A stretch of DNA of 64,000 bases from Microcosmobacter sp040493455 (GCF_040493455.1 NZ_JANFDA010000001.1:496001-560000), one strand, 5' to 3'. Positions 9,783 to 16,083 are shown, numbered from the stretch's first letter. Notes: a model not told the origin generated them from the letters alone. Numbers and translations are program-made.

Positions 9783-9815
9783 AAGAAGCCTGATTTTTCA
9801 GGCTTCTTATTTTTT
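9783..9815 (+). terminator. Rho-independent terminator of ssb
   Basis: An 11-bp stem AAGAAGCCTGA / TCAGGCTTCTT (9783-9793 with 9798-9808) has a TTTT loop and is followed by a T-rich tract. Confidence 0.85.
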
Positions 9816-9883
9816 CATAACTTTATAAGACTCCTAAGCATAATTAATTCACACACGTTTATTAATCATAAAGATTACATGTT

Positions 9884-10552
9884 ATGCTGTCGGATACATT
9901 AAAAATTGCCTTTGGAGAACTTGGACAAAAAGAAATTCCCGGTTCAGATCACAACGAACGAATTTTAGAATACCAAGAAATGACTGGCCTCAATTTTGGC
10001 ACAGATGAAGTTGCCTGGTGCAGCATTTTTGCAAATTGGGTAGCATTGCAAGCCGATTTGCCGATGTCCAATAGTGCTATGGCACGTAGTTGGCTCAATG
10101 TTGGTCACAAAACGACTTGGCCTCAACCCGGTGATATTGTTGTGTTTTGGCGTAAGAAAAAAAATGGCCCTTTTGGTCATGTTGGTTTTTTTATTGGTTA
10201 TACCAAAAGTGGTAAGTCTATCTATTGTTTGGGTGGTAATCAAAGTGATGAGGTAAATATTCAAACCTTTAATCTAGATAGGATATTAGAGTTTAGAAGT
10301 TTAACCGATAATCTAGATGATTCACTAACCATACCAACAGGATATCTAAGAAAAGGCGATAGTAGCGAAAATGTAAAACTGCTTCAAAAGATTTTAATTC
10401 AGCTAAATTATCTCAGCGGAAGCACTGATGGCATTTTTGGTTTGCAAACAGAAAATGCACTAAAAGCATTTCAAGGAGATAATCAAATCACTGTAGATGG
10501 TATTTACGGAAGTGAATCCAGAAATGTGATAGAGTCTATTTTTACGAGTTAG
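9884..10552 (+). CDS. CHAP-like cysteine hydrolase with C-terminal peptidoglycan-binding domain
   Basis: This 222-residue protein has a TIGR02594/CHAP-like domain at 1-140. The catalytic Cys is C46 in EVAWCSIFANW, the His is H99 in GPFGHVGFFIGY, and N119 in GGNQSDEV is the likely third residue. Residues 150-220 are a PG_binding_1 domain (LRKGDSSENVKLLQKIL to DGIYGSESRNVIESI). Such enzymes cut peptidoglycan cross-links or stem peptides. There is no signal peptide, so export is not obvious; related proteins occur as phage-like lysins and as chromosomal amidases. Its last four bases overlap the convergent small gene. Confidence 0.85.
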   Translation: MLSDTLKIAFGELGQKEIPGSDHNERILEYQEMTGLNFGTDEVAWCSIFANWVALQADLPMSNSAMARSWLNVGHKTTWPQPGDIVVFWRKKKNGPFGHVGFFIGYTKSGKSIYCLGGNQSDEVNIQTFNLDRILEFRSLTDNLDDSLTIPTGYLRKGDSSENVKLLQKILIQLNYLSGSTDGIFGLQTENALKAFQGDNQITVDGIYGSESRNVIESIFTS

Positions 10553-10722
10553 GCAACTTTCTTTATAAGATCAAAACAAGGACATTTTTTACAACGCTTG
10601 CTTTCAGACTTCTTATATTTTTTACAGCACTTAGACTTACACTTACCCAAGACCTCACAGCCATTGGCTTTTAAGGTAAGAATACGTTCAGTTTTAAGTT
10701 GCTTGTCTTTCTTTTTGCCCAT
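10549..10722 (-). CDS. 57-residue Cys/Lys-rich small protein
   Basis: Reading the minus strand from the ATG at 10722 gives a 57-residue basic protein starting MGKKKDKQLKTERIL and ending LIKKVA. It has seven Cys grouped as C-(5)-C-(3)-CC followed by C-(2)-C-P-C (KCCKKY and RCKKCPCF are visible). The arrangement suggests a small zinc- or metal-binding, perhaps nucleic-acid-binding, protein. It overlaps the end of the convergent CHAP gene by four bases. The regular Cys spacing argues for a real gene. Confidence 0.6.
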   Translation of the reverse strand: MGKKKDKQLKTERILTLKANGCEVLGKCKSKCCKKYKKSESKRCKKCPCFDLIKKVA

Positions 10723-10785
10723 TGAGGAAATTCAAAATCTGGGCAAAAATAGTTATTTTAATTGAATCTAAATAAAGTTTAACAA

Positions 10786-11310
10786 TTATTCTGCTGCAGG
10801 ATTGATTGCGGCAGAACTTACTACAGTGAGCTGCTGTATATCACGATCAAAAAGATATAATCCTCCCTTATCATCACCAATCATGTTTATTTTATCTAGG
10901 ATAGTCCTAGCCATTGCTTCTTCTTCGATTTGTTCAGAAACATACCATTGTAAGAAGTTATGTGTTGCATAGTCTTTTTCCTGAAGCGTAATATGAACCA
11001 GCTCATTGATACTTGCAGACACAAATGTTTCATGCTCTAATAACTTTTCAAACATCTCTTGAAACGAATTGAAAGTTACATTTGGAGCAGAAAGGTCAGA
11101 TATATGAGCATGACCGCCTCTTTCGTTAACGAACTTTACTAATTTCAGCATATGATCACGTTCCTCATCAGATTGATCATACATAAAATTGGCAACACCT
11201 TCAAGACCTTTTACTTCGGCCCAAACTGCCATGGCTAGATATATTTGAGAAGACTCAGCTTCGATTCGTATTTGCTTATTAAGTGCAGATTCTATGGTTT
11301 TGGATAACAT
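10786..11310 (-). CDS. ftnA: Ferritin (non-heme iron storage)
   Basis: This 174-residue protein is a prokaryotic ferritin. Ferroxidase residues appear where expected: E17, E50 and H53 (DEERDHML), E94 and Q127 (SEQIEEE). It oxidises Fe(II) and stores Fe(III) in a 24-subunit cytoplasmic shell, buffering iron and limiting oxidative damage. Length is normal for the family and the start MLSKTIESALN is standard. It is monocistronic and divergent from ppc. Confidence 0.95.
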   Translation of the reverse strand: MLSKTIESALNKQIRIEAESSQIYLAMAVWAEVKGLEGVANFMYDQSDEERDHMLKLVKFVNERGGHAHISDLSAPNVTFNSFQEMFEKLLEHETFVSASINELVHITLQEKDYATHNFLQWYVSEQIEEEAMARTILDKINMIGDDKGGLYLFDRDIQQLTVVSSAAINPAAE

Positions 11311-11424
11311 ATTCTCGATTTTTAATCAAAAATACTGAATAAATGATAAAAATTATCTGGTCTTCCGCTATTTAGAATGACTTCTAATATGTGTTTATTA
11401 TTTTTATATAAAAGCACAATAACA

Positions 11425-14010
11425 ATGTCGGTACAGCCAAAATTAGTAAGGTTCAATGAAAATGTTCTAGCGAAGTATCAGATCTACAATAGCATCTTTA
11501 TGACATTACCATTTTATGCTATTACAAAGACAGGCGTGTTGCTTCCATTGTTTCATGAAACATGTGAAAAAGGATTTGCAAGAGGTGATGATCCAACAAC
11601 TATTGTTCAGACTTTTTTTGAAAAATATCAGGGAAGGCGAGATAAAGAGAGTCAAATAAAACTACTGTTCAGGTTTATACAATACATCGAACGACAAGTC
11701 GTATTGTTTGATGCCATCGAAGACGCTGCATTTCCTGTTGTAAATAATATGGATGGTATTGGTACACTGAGAAACCTGAAAGAGAATGCCACCTCAGAGG
11801 GTAAATTAAATACCTTAATAAAATACCTCAATGAGTTTAAAGTAAGAATTGTGCTTACAGCACATCCAACCCAGTTTTATCCAGGCTCAGTGTTGGGTAT
11901 TATAACAGACCTCACAGAAGCCATTAGGAAAAATGATCTTTTACTTATCAATGATCTTCTGGCTCAGCTTGGAAAAACACCGTTTTTCAAAAAGAAAAAA
12001 CCAACGCCTTACGATGAAGCCATAAGTTTAATTTGGTACTTGGAACATGTGTTTTATAATTCCTTCGGAAAGATTTTCGATTACATTCAACATAATATTT
12101 ATGATGACATCGAGATGCCAAATGAAATTATCAATATAGGATTTTGGCCAGGAGGAGATAGAGATGGAAATCCTTTCGTAACACCAGACACAACCATTAA
12201 AGTTGCCTTGAAACTGAAGCAAGCTGTTTTAAGAAATTACTATAAAGACATTAGAAGACTAAAACGAAGGCTTACTTTCAGAGGTGTTGAAGAACATGTA
12301 ATTGCTTTGGAGCAAAAACTCTATAATGCCAGCATTAGTCCAAATGCTAAAAGTGCAATTACCTTAGAAGAATTTACTTCTGTTCTAGAAAACATAAGAT
12401 CCGTTGTTGTAGAGCAACATCAATCCCTGTATCTTAAAGACATTGATAGTGTAATTAATAAAACTAAACTCTTTGGGTTTAGGTTTGCTACCTTAGATAT
12501 AAGACAAGATAGTAGAAAGCATGATGAGGTATTTCAGGATGTGGTAAAAACACTTCAAAAGAAAAAAACCAGAATATTTCCTGAGAATTTCACAAATCAA
12601 ACACCAAAGCAACAAGTAAAAACACTTTCAAAAGTAAAAGGTAAGCTAGATATTAATTGGTTTAAAGACGAGTTCACTATCCGAACCTTAAAAACAATGC
12701 AAGCCATTAGAGAAATTCAAGAATCTAATGGAGAACAAGCAGCCAATCGTTACATTATAAGCAATAATCAAACAGCGGTAAATGTAATGCAGCTTTATGC
12801 CATGTTAAAGCTTGTATCTTTTGAGGATGAAATGACTGTTGATATTGTTCCACTCTTTGAAACGGTACCAGACTTAGAAAATGCAGCATCTGTAATGGAG
12901 GAGCTTTACTCTAATGTAGAATACCGTAAGCATCTGGAGCAAAGGGGAAATAAGCAAACCATAATGTTAGGGTTTAGTGATGGAACCAAAGATGGCGGAT
13001 ACCTTATGGCCAATTGGGCAATATTTAAAGCTAAGGAAGAACTCACCAAAGTGTCGAGAAAACATAAAATAGCTGTTGTATTTTTTGATGGCCGTGGTGG
13101 TCCACCAGCACGAGGCGGAGGCAAAACACATAACTTCTATGCATCACTTGGGCCAACGATTGAAGACAAAGAAGTACAACTCACTATTCAAGGGCAAACG
13201 ATTAGTTCAAACTTTGGAACCTTAGCGTCTTCTCAATACAATATGGAACAATTGATAAGTTCAGGTATTTTGAATCGATTGTCGGACACCAATCAAAAAC
13301 TGTCCAGGTCAGATAAGTCCGTAATGAATAGTTTAGCGAAAATAAGTTATGAAACCTATACCAAGTTTAAGCAACACCCAAATTTCTTGGGTTATTTAGA
13401 ACGTATGAGTACCCTTAAGTACTATGCTAAAACCAATATTGGTAGTAGACCATCAAAACGAGGCACATCAAATGAGTTGGTGTTTTCAGACCTTAGAGCG
13501 ATTCCTTTTGTGGGAAGCTGGAGTCAGTTAAAACAAAATGTTCCAGGGTTTTTTGGCGTAGGAACGGCTTTGGAATACTATGAAAAGAAAGGCGAGTTTA
13601 AAAAAGTAAAACAGCTTTATAAAAACTCAAGCTTTTTTAAAACACTAATCGAAAACAGTATGATGTCATTGAGCAAATCCTTTTTCGATCTCACCAAATA
13701 CATGGCAGAAGATGGAGAGTTTGGTGGATTTTGGATGCTTATCTATGAAGAATACAAATTAAGCAAACAACTTATCCTTAAACTAACAGGCTATAATGAA
13801 CTCATGCAAGAAGAACCAGCAGGTAAAGCATCTATTGCTATAAGAGAATCTATTGTATTACCACTACTGACCATTCAACAATTTGCATTAAAGAAAATCC
13901 AAGAACTTCAAAAACAAGAAAATATTGATGCAGAAGAGTTAGAAGTTTATGAAAAAATAGTGACTAGATCACTGTTTGGCAACATTAATGCAAGTAGAAA
14001 TTCGGCATAA
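11425..14010 (+). CDS. ppc: Phosphoenolpyruvate carboxylase
   Basis: This 861-residue enzyme carboxylates PEP to oxaloacetate, the anaplerotic step. It carries the catalytic-His motif VLTAHPTQFYPGS (about 140-152) and the glycine-rich loop FFDGRGGPPARGGGKT. These differ from the enterobacterial forms in the way typical of Bacteroidota. The C-terminus ends SRNSA where many PEPCs have QNTG or RNTG. An upstream in-frame ATG at 11377 would add 16 hydrophobic residues not seen in the family, so the start MSVQPKLVRFNEN is preferred. The RNA island follows directly. Confidence 0.92.
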   Translation: MSVQPKLVRFNENVLAKYQIYNSIFMTLPFYAITKTGVLLPLFHETCEKGFARGDDPTTIVQTFFEKYQGRRDKESQIKLLFRFIQYIERQVVLFDAIEDAAFPVVNNMDGIGTLRNLKENATSEGKLNTLIKYLNEFKVRIVLTAHPTQFYPGSVLGIITDLTEAIRKNDLLLINDLLAQLGKTPFFKKKKPTPYDEAISLIWYLEHVFYNSFGKIFDYIQHNIYDDIEMPNEIINIGFWPGGDRDGNPFVTPDTTIKVALKLKQAVLRNYYKDIRRLKRRLTFRGVEEHVIALEQKLYNASISPNAKSAITLEEFTSVLENIRSVVVEQHQSLYLKDIDSVINKTKLFGFRFATLDIRQDSRKHDEVFQDVVKTLQKKKTRIFPENFTNQTPKQQVKTLSKVKGKLDINWFKDEFTIRTLKTMQAIREIQESNGEQAANRYIISNNQTAVNVMQLYAMLKLVSFEDEMTVDIVPLFETVPDLENAASVMEELYSNVEYRKHLEQRGNKQTIMLGFSDGTKDGGYLMANWAIFKAKEELTKVSRKHKIAVVFFDGRGGPPARGGGKTHNFYASLGPTIEDKEVQLTIQGQTISSNFGTLASSQYNMEQLISSGILNRLSDTNQKLSRSDKSVMNSLAKISYETYTKFKQHPNFLGYLERMSTLKYYAKTNIGSRPSKRGTSNELVFSDLRAIPFVGSWSQLKQNVPGFFGVGTALEYYEKKGEFKKVKQLYKNSSFFKTLIENSMMSLSKSFFDLTKYMAEDGEFGGFWMLIYEEYKLSKQLILKLTGYNELMQEEPAGKASIAIRESIVLPLLTIQQFALKKIQELQKQENIDAEELEVYEKIVTRSLFGNINASRNSA

Positions 14011-14023
14011 GGGAAAAATTAAA

Positions 14024-14056
14024 TTTGGATTTCTAAAAAAAATAATAGCATATTTG
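14024..14056 (+). promoter_or_regulatory. Bacteroidota-type promoter of leader RNA 1
   Basis: TTTG (14024-14027) and CATATTTG (14049-14056) fit the -33/-7 pattern (TTTG ... TAnnTTTG) with 21-bp spacing. The -7 region plus following bases (CATATTTGTACCA) is almost repeated at 14459. Confidence 0.5.
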
Positions 14057-14061
14057 TACCA

Positions 14062-14248
14062 CAAATGATAAAAACAATAGTACATAGAGCACCGATTTCG
14101 CTGAATTGCAAGCGAGATTACCAAGGAATGAGTGAATTATTCGCTTGGGAGAGGACGCTATGTGACTATTTTTAATCGTTTTTTGAGAATGAATTAAACC
14201 AAAAACTGAATATAGTTACAAGCGTCCAAGAAATTGGGCGCTTTTTTT
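14062..14248 (+). ncRNA. Candidate small RNA 1 upstream of the tRNA array
   Basis: This about 185-nt transcript is bounded by the promoter at 14024-14056 and a strong terminator, with no open reading frame of note. CAAGCGA near 14109 can pair with TCGCTTG near 14140, forming an arm. No known family is recognised. The same promoter/terminator design recurs at 14459-14681, suggesting a duplicated leader-RNA unit. Confidence 0.45.
14221..14248 (+). terminator. Terminator of leader RNA 1
   Basis: AGCGTCC (14221-14227) pairs with GGGCGCT (14236-14242, one G-U) over an 8-nt loop and is followed by a run of seven T. Confidence 0.85.
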
Positions 14249-14434
14249 ATGAAAAAAATTGATAATATTTTGAAGATAAGTTTTAACATCTAAATAAAGG
14301 CACTTGAAAAGTAAGCAATTGGGAGACAGACTATTGCCAAATTACTTGAGAATCTGCGACTAAGCGGACAGGGATTCCTATGCTTGAAATTAAACATAAT
14401 TAGTTGATAATCAATAAATTAAATTAAAATTTTT

Positions 14435-14466
14435 CTTGTGTAATTAAAATTTTCATTTCATATTTG
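14435..14466 (+). promoter_or_regulatory. Bacteroidota-type promoter of leader RNA 2
   Basis: CTTG (14435-14438) and CATATTTG (14459-14466) are separated by 20 bp. CATATTTGCACCA matches the promoter at 14049 in all but one base. Confidence 0.5.
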
Positions 14467-14471
14467 CACCA

Positions 14472-14681
14472 TCAAAAATTGATAACAAAACAAGACGTGA
14501 TAAAATATTTACAACATATGCCCCATACTCAATATGAGTTTTGCTCGCCGAAAATTTTTGGCGCAGTGAATAGTGAAGCCGATTTAAAAATAACCGAAAG
14601 GGAGAAAAATAAATGTATATCAGTATAGGCATATATGATATATAAAAACAAAAGCATCTCCCAAAAAGAGATGCTTTTTTT
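14472..14681 (+). ncRNA. Candidate small RNA 2 immediately before the tRNA array
   Basis: This about 205-nt non-coding transcript runs from the promoter at 14435-14466 to a terminator at 14651-14681. An internal hairpin is formed by CGCC (about 14549) and GGCG (about 14563) with pairing A/T runs between. A segment near 14573-14592 (GCCGATTTAAAAATAA) closely resembles part of the insertion in the tRNA at 15037 (ACCGATTTAAAACAAT). It may be a leader for the array or an independent sRNA. Confidence 0.45.
14651..14681 (+). terminator. Terminator of leader RNA 2
   Basis: A stem of about 10 bp, AAAGCATCTC / GAGATGCTTT (14651-14660 with 14668-14677), has a CCAAAAA loop and runs into a T tract. It ends only six bases before the boxA-like sequence. 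Confidence 0.85.
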
Positions 14682-14686
14682 ATGCG

Positions 14687-14698
14687 TGTTCTTTGACA
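14687..14698 (+). promoter_or_regulatory. boxA-like antitermination element
   Basis: TGTTCTTTGACA resembles the rRNA boxA consensus TGCTCTTTAACA, the binding site for NusB-S10 that prevents Rho termination on untranslated RNA. It lies 20 bases before the first tRNA. That fits a long, untranslated, highly structured transcription unit. Function is inferred from similarity only. Confidence 0.5.
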
Positions 14699-14718
14699 TT
14701 TTGAAAACCAAACATAAT

Positions 14719-14791
14719 TGACGTATAGCTTAGTCGGTAGAGCAGGGTGCTTTTAACACCAAGGTCGTGAGTTCGAATCTCGCTGCGTCAA
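14719..14791 (+). tRNA. tRNA-Lys(TTT)
   Basis: This is a complete cloverleaf. The acceptor is TGACGTA/TGCGTCA, the D-arm GCTT/GAGC, the anticodon loop CTTTTAA and the T-arm GTGAG-TTCGAAT-CTCGC. Discriminator A is followed directly by CA. It is the first gene of the array and one of its most canonical members. Confidence 0.9.
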
Positions 14792-14797
14792 CAAATT

Positions 14798-14870
14798 GGG
14801 GATATAGTTTACCAAGCCAAAACAGTGGGTTTGCAACTCGCAGTACGGAGTGTAAGTCTCCGTGTCTCCA
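14798..14870 (+). tRNA. tRNA-Ala(TGC)-like, divergent T-loop
   Basis: The acceptor GGGGATA/TGTCTCC (one G-T, one T-G), D-arm GTTT/AAAC and anticodon stem GTGGG/CTCGC with loop TTTGCAA (anticodon TGC) all form. The T-stem CGGAG/CTCCG is perfect, but its loop is TGTAAGT instead of TTCRANN, so the conserved T54-T55-C56 is lost. That makes ordinary elbow formation and EF-Tu use doubtful. It is followed by CA. Confidence 0.7.
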
Positions 14871-14875
14871 CAAAA

Positions 14876-14947
14876 GATATTGTAGCTCAATGGTAGAGCA
14901 GGCGGCTGTTAACCGCCAGGTTGAAAGTTCGAGTCTTTCCAATATCG
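14876..14947 (+). tRNA. tRNA-Asn(GTT)
   Basis: This is a canonical cloverleaf: acceptor GATATTG/CAATATC, anticodon arm GGCGG-CTGTTAA-CCGCC, T-arm GAAAG-TTCGAGT-CTTTC, discriminator G. A second, degenerate Asn(GTT)-like element lies at 18239. Confidence 0.92.
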
Positions 14948-14950
14948 CTA

Positions 14951-15024
14951 GACAAGGTGGCTGAATGGTTAAAGCGGCAGTCTGCAAAACTGTTTTTTTA
15001 TGAGTTCAAATCTCATCCTTGTCT
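14951..15024 (+). tRNA. tRNA-Cys(GCA)
   Basis: The acceptor is GACAAGG/CCTTGTC, the anticodon arm GCAGT-CTGCAAA-ACTGT and the T-arm ATGAG-TTCAAAT-CTCAT. Discriminator T (U73 is a Cys identity element) is followed by CA. The variable loop is a T-rich run. Confidence 0.9.
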
Positions 15025-15073
15025 CAAAAAAAATTAGGGAATGCGTCCAAGTTGGAGAGTGGAGCCAGTCTGA

Positions 15074-15127
15074 CTAGAGCTTGCGACTGAGCGAAACCGA
15101 TTTAAAACAATAGAAATGATTGAGTTA
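15074..15127 (+). repeat. Loop insertion 1 (anticodon loop, forward)
   Basis: This is a 54-nt insertion in the anticodon loop of the tRNA at 15037. Its right part (GAGC, then CCGATTTAAAAC, then GAGTTA) aligns with the T-loop insertion of the same gene at 15158, so it lies in forward orientation. The left hairpin is degenerate. The exact junction is ambiguous by one base because of flanking A. Confidence 0.6.
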
Positions 15128-15157
15128 AAAACTGGTGCTTCGGTTGAATAGGTTCGA

Positions 15158-15210
15158 AATGCAGAGCATTCATGAGCACAGCGATTCAAAAACTAAAATC
15201 AAGCGAACTA
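15158..15210 (+). repeat. Loop insertion 2 (T-loop, forward)
   Basis: This is a 53-nt insertion between TTCGA and AT of the T-loop. It begins AATGC-AGA-GCATT (a 5-bp hairpin with a 3-nt loop), continues CATGAG and ends GCGAACTA. Copies with the same ends occur at 15502 and 16671. Confidence 0.8.
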
Positions 15211-15230
15211 ATCCTATGATTCCCACAACA

Positions 15231-15304
15231 AGCATCTATAGTGTAATTGGCAACATAGTAGATTTCCAATCTACAGTTTCGAGTTCGAGTCTCGGTAGGT
15301 GCTC
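15231..15304 (+). tRNA. tRNA-Gly(TCC)
   Basis: The acceptor is AGCATCT/AGGTGCT (one T-G), the anticodon arm GTAGA-TTTCCAA-TCTAC and the T-arm TCGAG-TTCGAGT-CTCGG. The D-arm AGTG-TAATTGGCAA-CAT resembles Gln/Trp-type D-arms elsewhere in the array. Discriminator C is unusual for Gly. Confidence 0.85.
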
Positions 15305-15313
15305 ATAATACAC

Positions 15314-15385
15314 GCGCTTATGGTGTAATGGCTAGCATCTGAGTCTCCAAAACTTAGGGTTGAGGTTCAAGTCCTTATGGGCGCG
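15314..15385 (+). tRNA. tRNA-Trp(CCA)
   Basis: The acceptor is GCGCTTA/TGGGCGC (two G-T pairs), the anticodon arm TGAGT-CTCCAAA-ACTTA and the T-arm TGAGG-TTCAAGT-CCTTA. Discriminator G (a Trp identity element) is followed by CA. Confidence 0.88.
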
Positions 15386-15425
15386 CAAATTATATCTATG
15401 GTGTAATTGGATAGCACAAGAGATT

Positions 15426-15477
15426 TAGCTCACAGACTAATTATTATAAAATGTGGAGTTCCTGAATGCTTCGCATT
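15426..15477 (-). repeat. Loop insertion 3 (anticodon loop, reverse orientation)
   Basis: This is a 52-nt insertion. On the plus strand it starts TAGCTCAC and ends GAATGC-TTC-GCATT. Its reverse complement aligns along its whole length with the T-loop insertions (AATGC-GAA-GCATTCAGGA at the left, GAGCTA at the right). AGCTC near the left end can pair with GAGTT (one G-U), giving the second helix. Confidence 0.75.
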
Positions 15478-15501
15478 TCTAATCTCTAAGTCCGAGTTCG
15501 A

Positions 15502-15554
15502 AATGCTTTGCATTCATGAGTTCTTATTTATCAAAATAATAATATGACGAACTA
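15502..15554 (+). repeat. Loop insertion 4 (T-loop, forward)
   Basis: This 53-nt copy has hairpin AATGC-TTT-GCATT, then a second helix AGTTC/GAACT enclosing TTATT/AATAA, ending GAACTA. Compared with the copy at 16671 the second helix changes AGTTC/GAACT to AGCTC/GAGCT, a compensatory pair change. Confidence 0.8.
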
Positions 15555-15574
15555 ACCTTGGTAGATATACATCT

Positions 15575-15646
15575 GGTTCATTGGGGTAATGGATATCCTT
15601 CCCGACTGTCTCTCGGGAGATACGAGTTCGATTCTCGTATGAACCG
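15575..15646 (+). tRNA. tRNA-Asp(GTC)
   Basis: The acceptor is GGTTCAT/ATGAACC, the anticodon arm CCCGA-CTGTCTC-TCGGG (anticodon GTC; position 37 is T, unusual) and the T-arm ACGAG-TTCGATT-CTCGT. Discriminator G, an Asp identity element, is followed by CA. Confidence 0.85.
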
Positions 15647-15653
15647 CAACTGT

Positions 15654-15725
15654 GCTCTGTTACCATAAGATATGGTGCTGGGTTCTAAAAAGGGAAGTAT
15701 AAGGGGCCATTTTCTTTACAGAGCA
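15654..15725 (+). ncRNA. tRNA-like element without assignable anticodon
   Basis: It has tRNA size and ends: GCTCTGT (15654-15660) pairs with ACAGAGC (15718-15724), then A and CA. The D-like arm CCAT-AAGAT-ATGG lacks the usual GG. A T-like stem AAGGG/TCTTT forms with loop GCCATTT, lacking TTC. I see no good anticodon stem in the middle. It is the only array position without an identity, and Thr is the only amino acid clearly missing, but there is no direct evidence linking the two. Confidence 0.5.
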
Positions 15726-15748
15726 CATTTTTTAAGAGATTATTCAAT

Positions 15749-15830
15749 GGAAGGGCAATTGGTGGTGGCCACAGTCTTGAAAACTGTTCGGAGCTAACGA
15801 CTCGTGTGGGTTCAACTCCCACCTCTTCCG
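15749..15830 (+). tRNA. tRNA-Ser(TGA)
   Basis: The acceptor is GGAAGGG/CTCTTCC, the anticodon arm ACAGT-CTTGAAA-ACTGT and the T-arm GTGGG-TTCAACT-CCCAC. A long class II variable arm is present, and discriminator G fits Ser. It is a regular gene without insertion. Confidence 0.9.
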
Positions 15831-15836
15831 CTACAT

Positions 15837-15975
15837 GGAGGGTAGGCAAATACTGGTTCGTTGCGCTCGTTTGCTAAACAAGTCCGTGAGAAATCCGGTG
15901 AAGGTTCAAATGCGAAGCATTCACGAATACCTATTTATTGAATAAGTATTTAATGAGTAACTCCTTTATCCTCCG
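15837..15975 (+). tRNA. tRNA-Ser(GCT) with T-loop insertion
   Basis: The acceptor is GGAGGGT/ATCCTCC, the D-stem GCAA/TTGC and the anticodon arm CTCGT-TTGCTAA-ACAAG (anticodon GCT). A class II variable region follows. The T-stem GAAGG (15900-15904) / CCTTT (15963-15967) encloses 58 nt; removing 51 nt leaves TTCAACT, the same T-loop as the neighbouring Ser(TGA). Discriminator G is followed by CA. Confidence 0.75.
15909..15959 (+). repeat. Loop insertion 5 (T-loop, forward)
   Basis: This is a 51-nt copy with hairpin AATGC-GAA-GCATT and then CACGA. The second hairpin is AATAC/GTATT with inner TATT/AATA. The sequence has drifted from the other copies but the two-hairpin layout is kept. Confidence 0.75.
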
Positions 15976-15980
15976 CAAAT

Positions 15981-16077
15981 CTGGGAATAGAACAATTGGC
16001 TGTTTACTCGCTTTGGATGCGAGAGGTTGTAGAGCCTGTGCCGAACTAGATTCGGTATTCGAGTCCTACTTCTCAGA
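15981..16077 (+). tRNA. tRNA-Pro(TGG) with extra hairpin in the T-arm
   Basis: The acceptor is CTGGGAA/TTCTCAG, the D-stem GAAC/GTTT and the anticodon arm CTCGC-TTTGGAT-GCGAG (TGG). Between the 5' strand of the T-stem (GTAG) and the T-loop TTCGAGT lies a segment of about 25 nt with its own 7-bp hairpin (TGCCGAA/TTCGGTA, loop CTAGA). It is shorter than the other insertions and unlike them, except for the fragment CGAACTA. Confidence 0.7.
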
Positions 16078-16083
16078 CGAAAT

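Larger units (their letters stand above)
15037..15225 (+). tRNA. tRNA with two loop insertions (Tyr-like body; spliced loop would read GAA)
   Basis: The 5' GGGAAT pairs with ATTCCC at the 3' end, 180 bases away. The D-arm TCC-AAGTTGGAGAGT-GGA is Tyr-like. The anticodon stem CCAGT (15065-15069) / ACTGG (15131-15135) encloses 61 nt, and the T-stem ATAGG (15148-15152) / CCTAT (15213-15217) encloses 60 nt. Removing about 54 and 53 nt leaves loops CTGAAAA and TTCGAAT. The 12-nt variable region favours a class II (Tyr) tRNA, yet the joined anticodon is GAA (Phe), so identity is uncertain. It is not a functional tRNA unless both insertions are removed. Confidence 0.65.
15392..15569 (+). tRNA. tRNA with two loop insertions, probable Arg(TCT) when joined
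   Basis: The acceptor ATATCTA (15392-15398) / TAGATAT (15562-15568) has discriminator A followed by CA. The anticodon stem AGAGA (15419-15423) / TCTCT (15483-15487) encloses 59 nt. The T-stem CCGAG (15492-15496) / CTTGG (15557-15561) encloses 60 nt. Joining the loop ends at TT / TCTAA gives TTTCTAA (anticodon TCT, Arg) with purine 37. The T-loop becomes TTCGAAC. Reading straight into the insertion would give TAG instead. Confidence 0.7.

Noticed and set aside
9884..10552. Phage endolysin as evidence of a prophage
   Set aside because: It stands alone between ssb and ferritin; chromosomal amidases of this architecture are common.
15037..15569. Circularly permuted tRNA genes
   Set aside because: The 5' acceptor strand precedes and the 3' strand follows in the normal order; only the loops are expanded.
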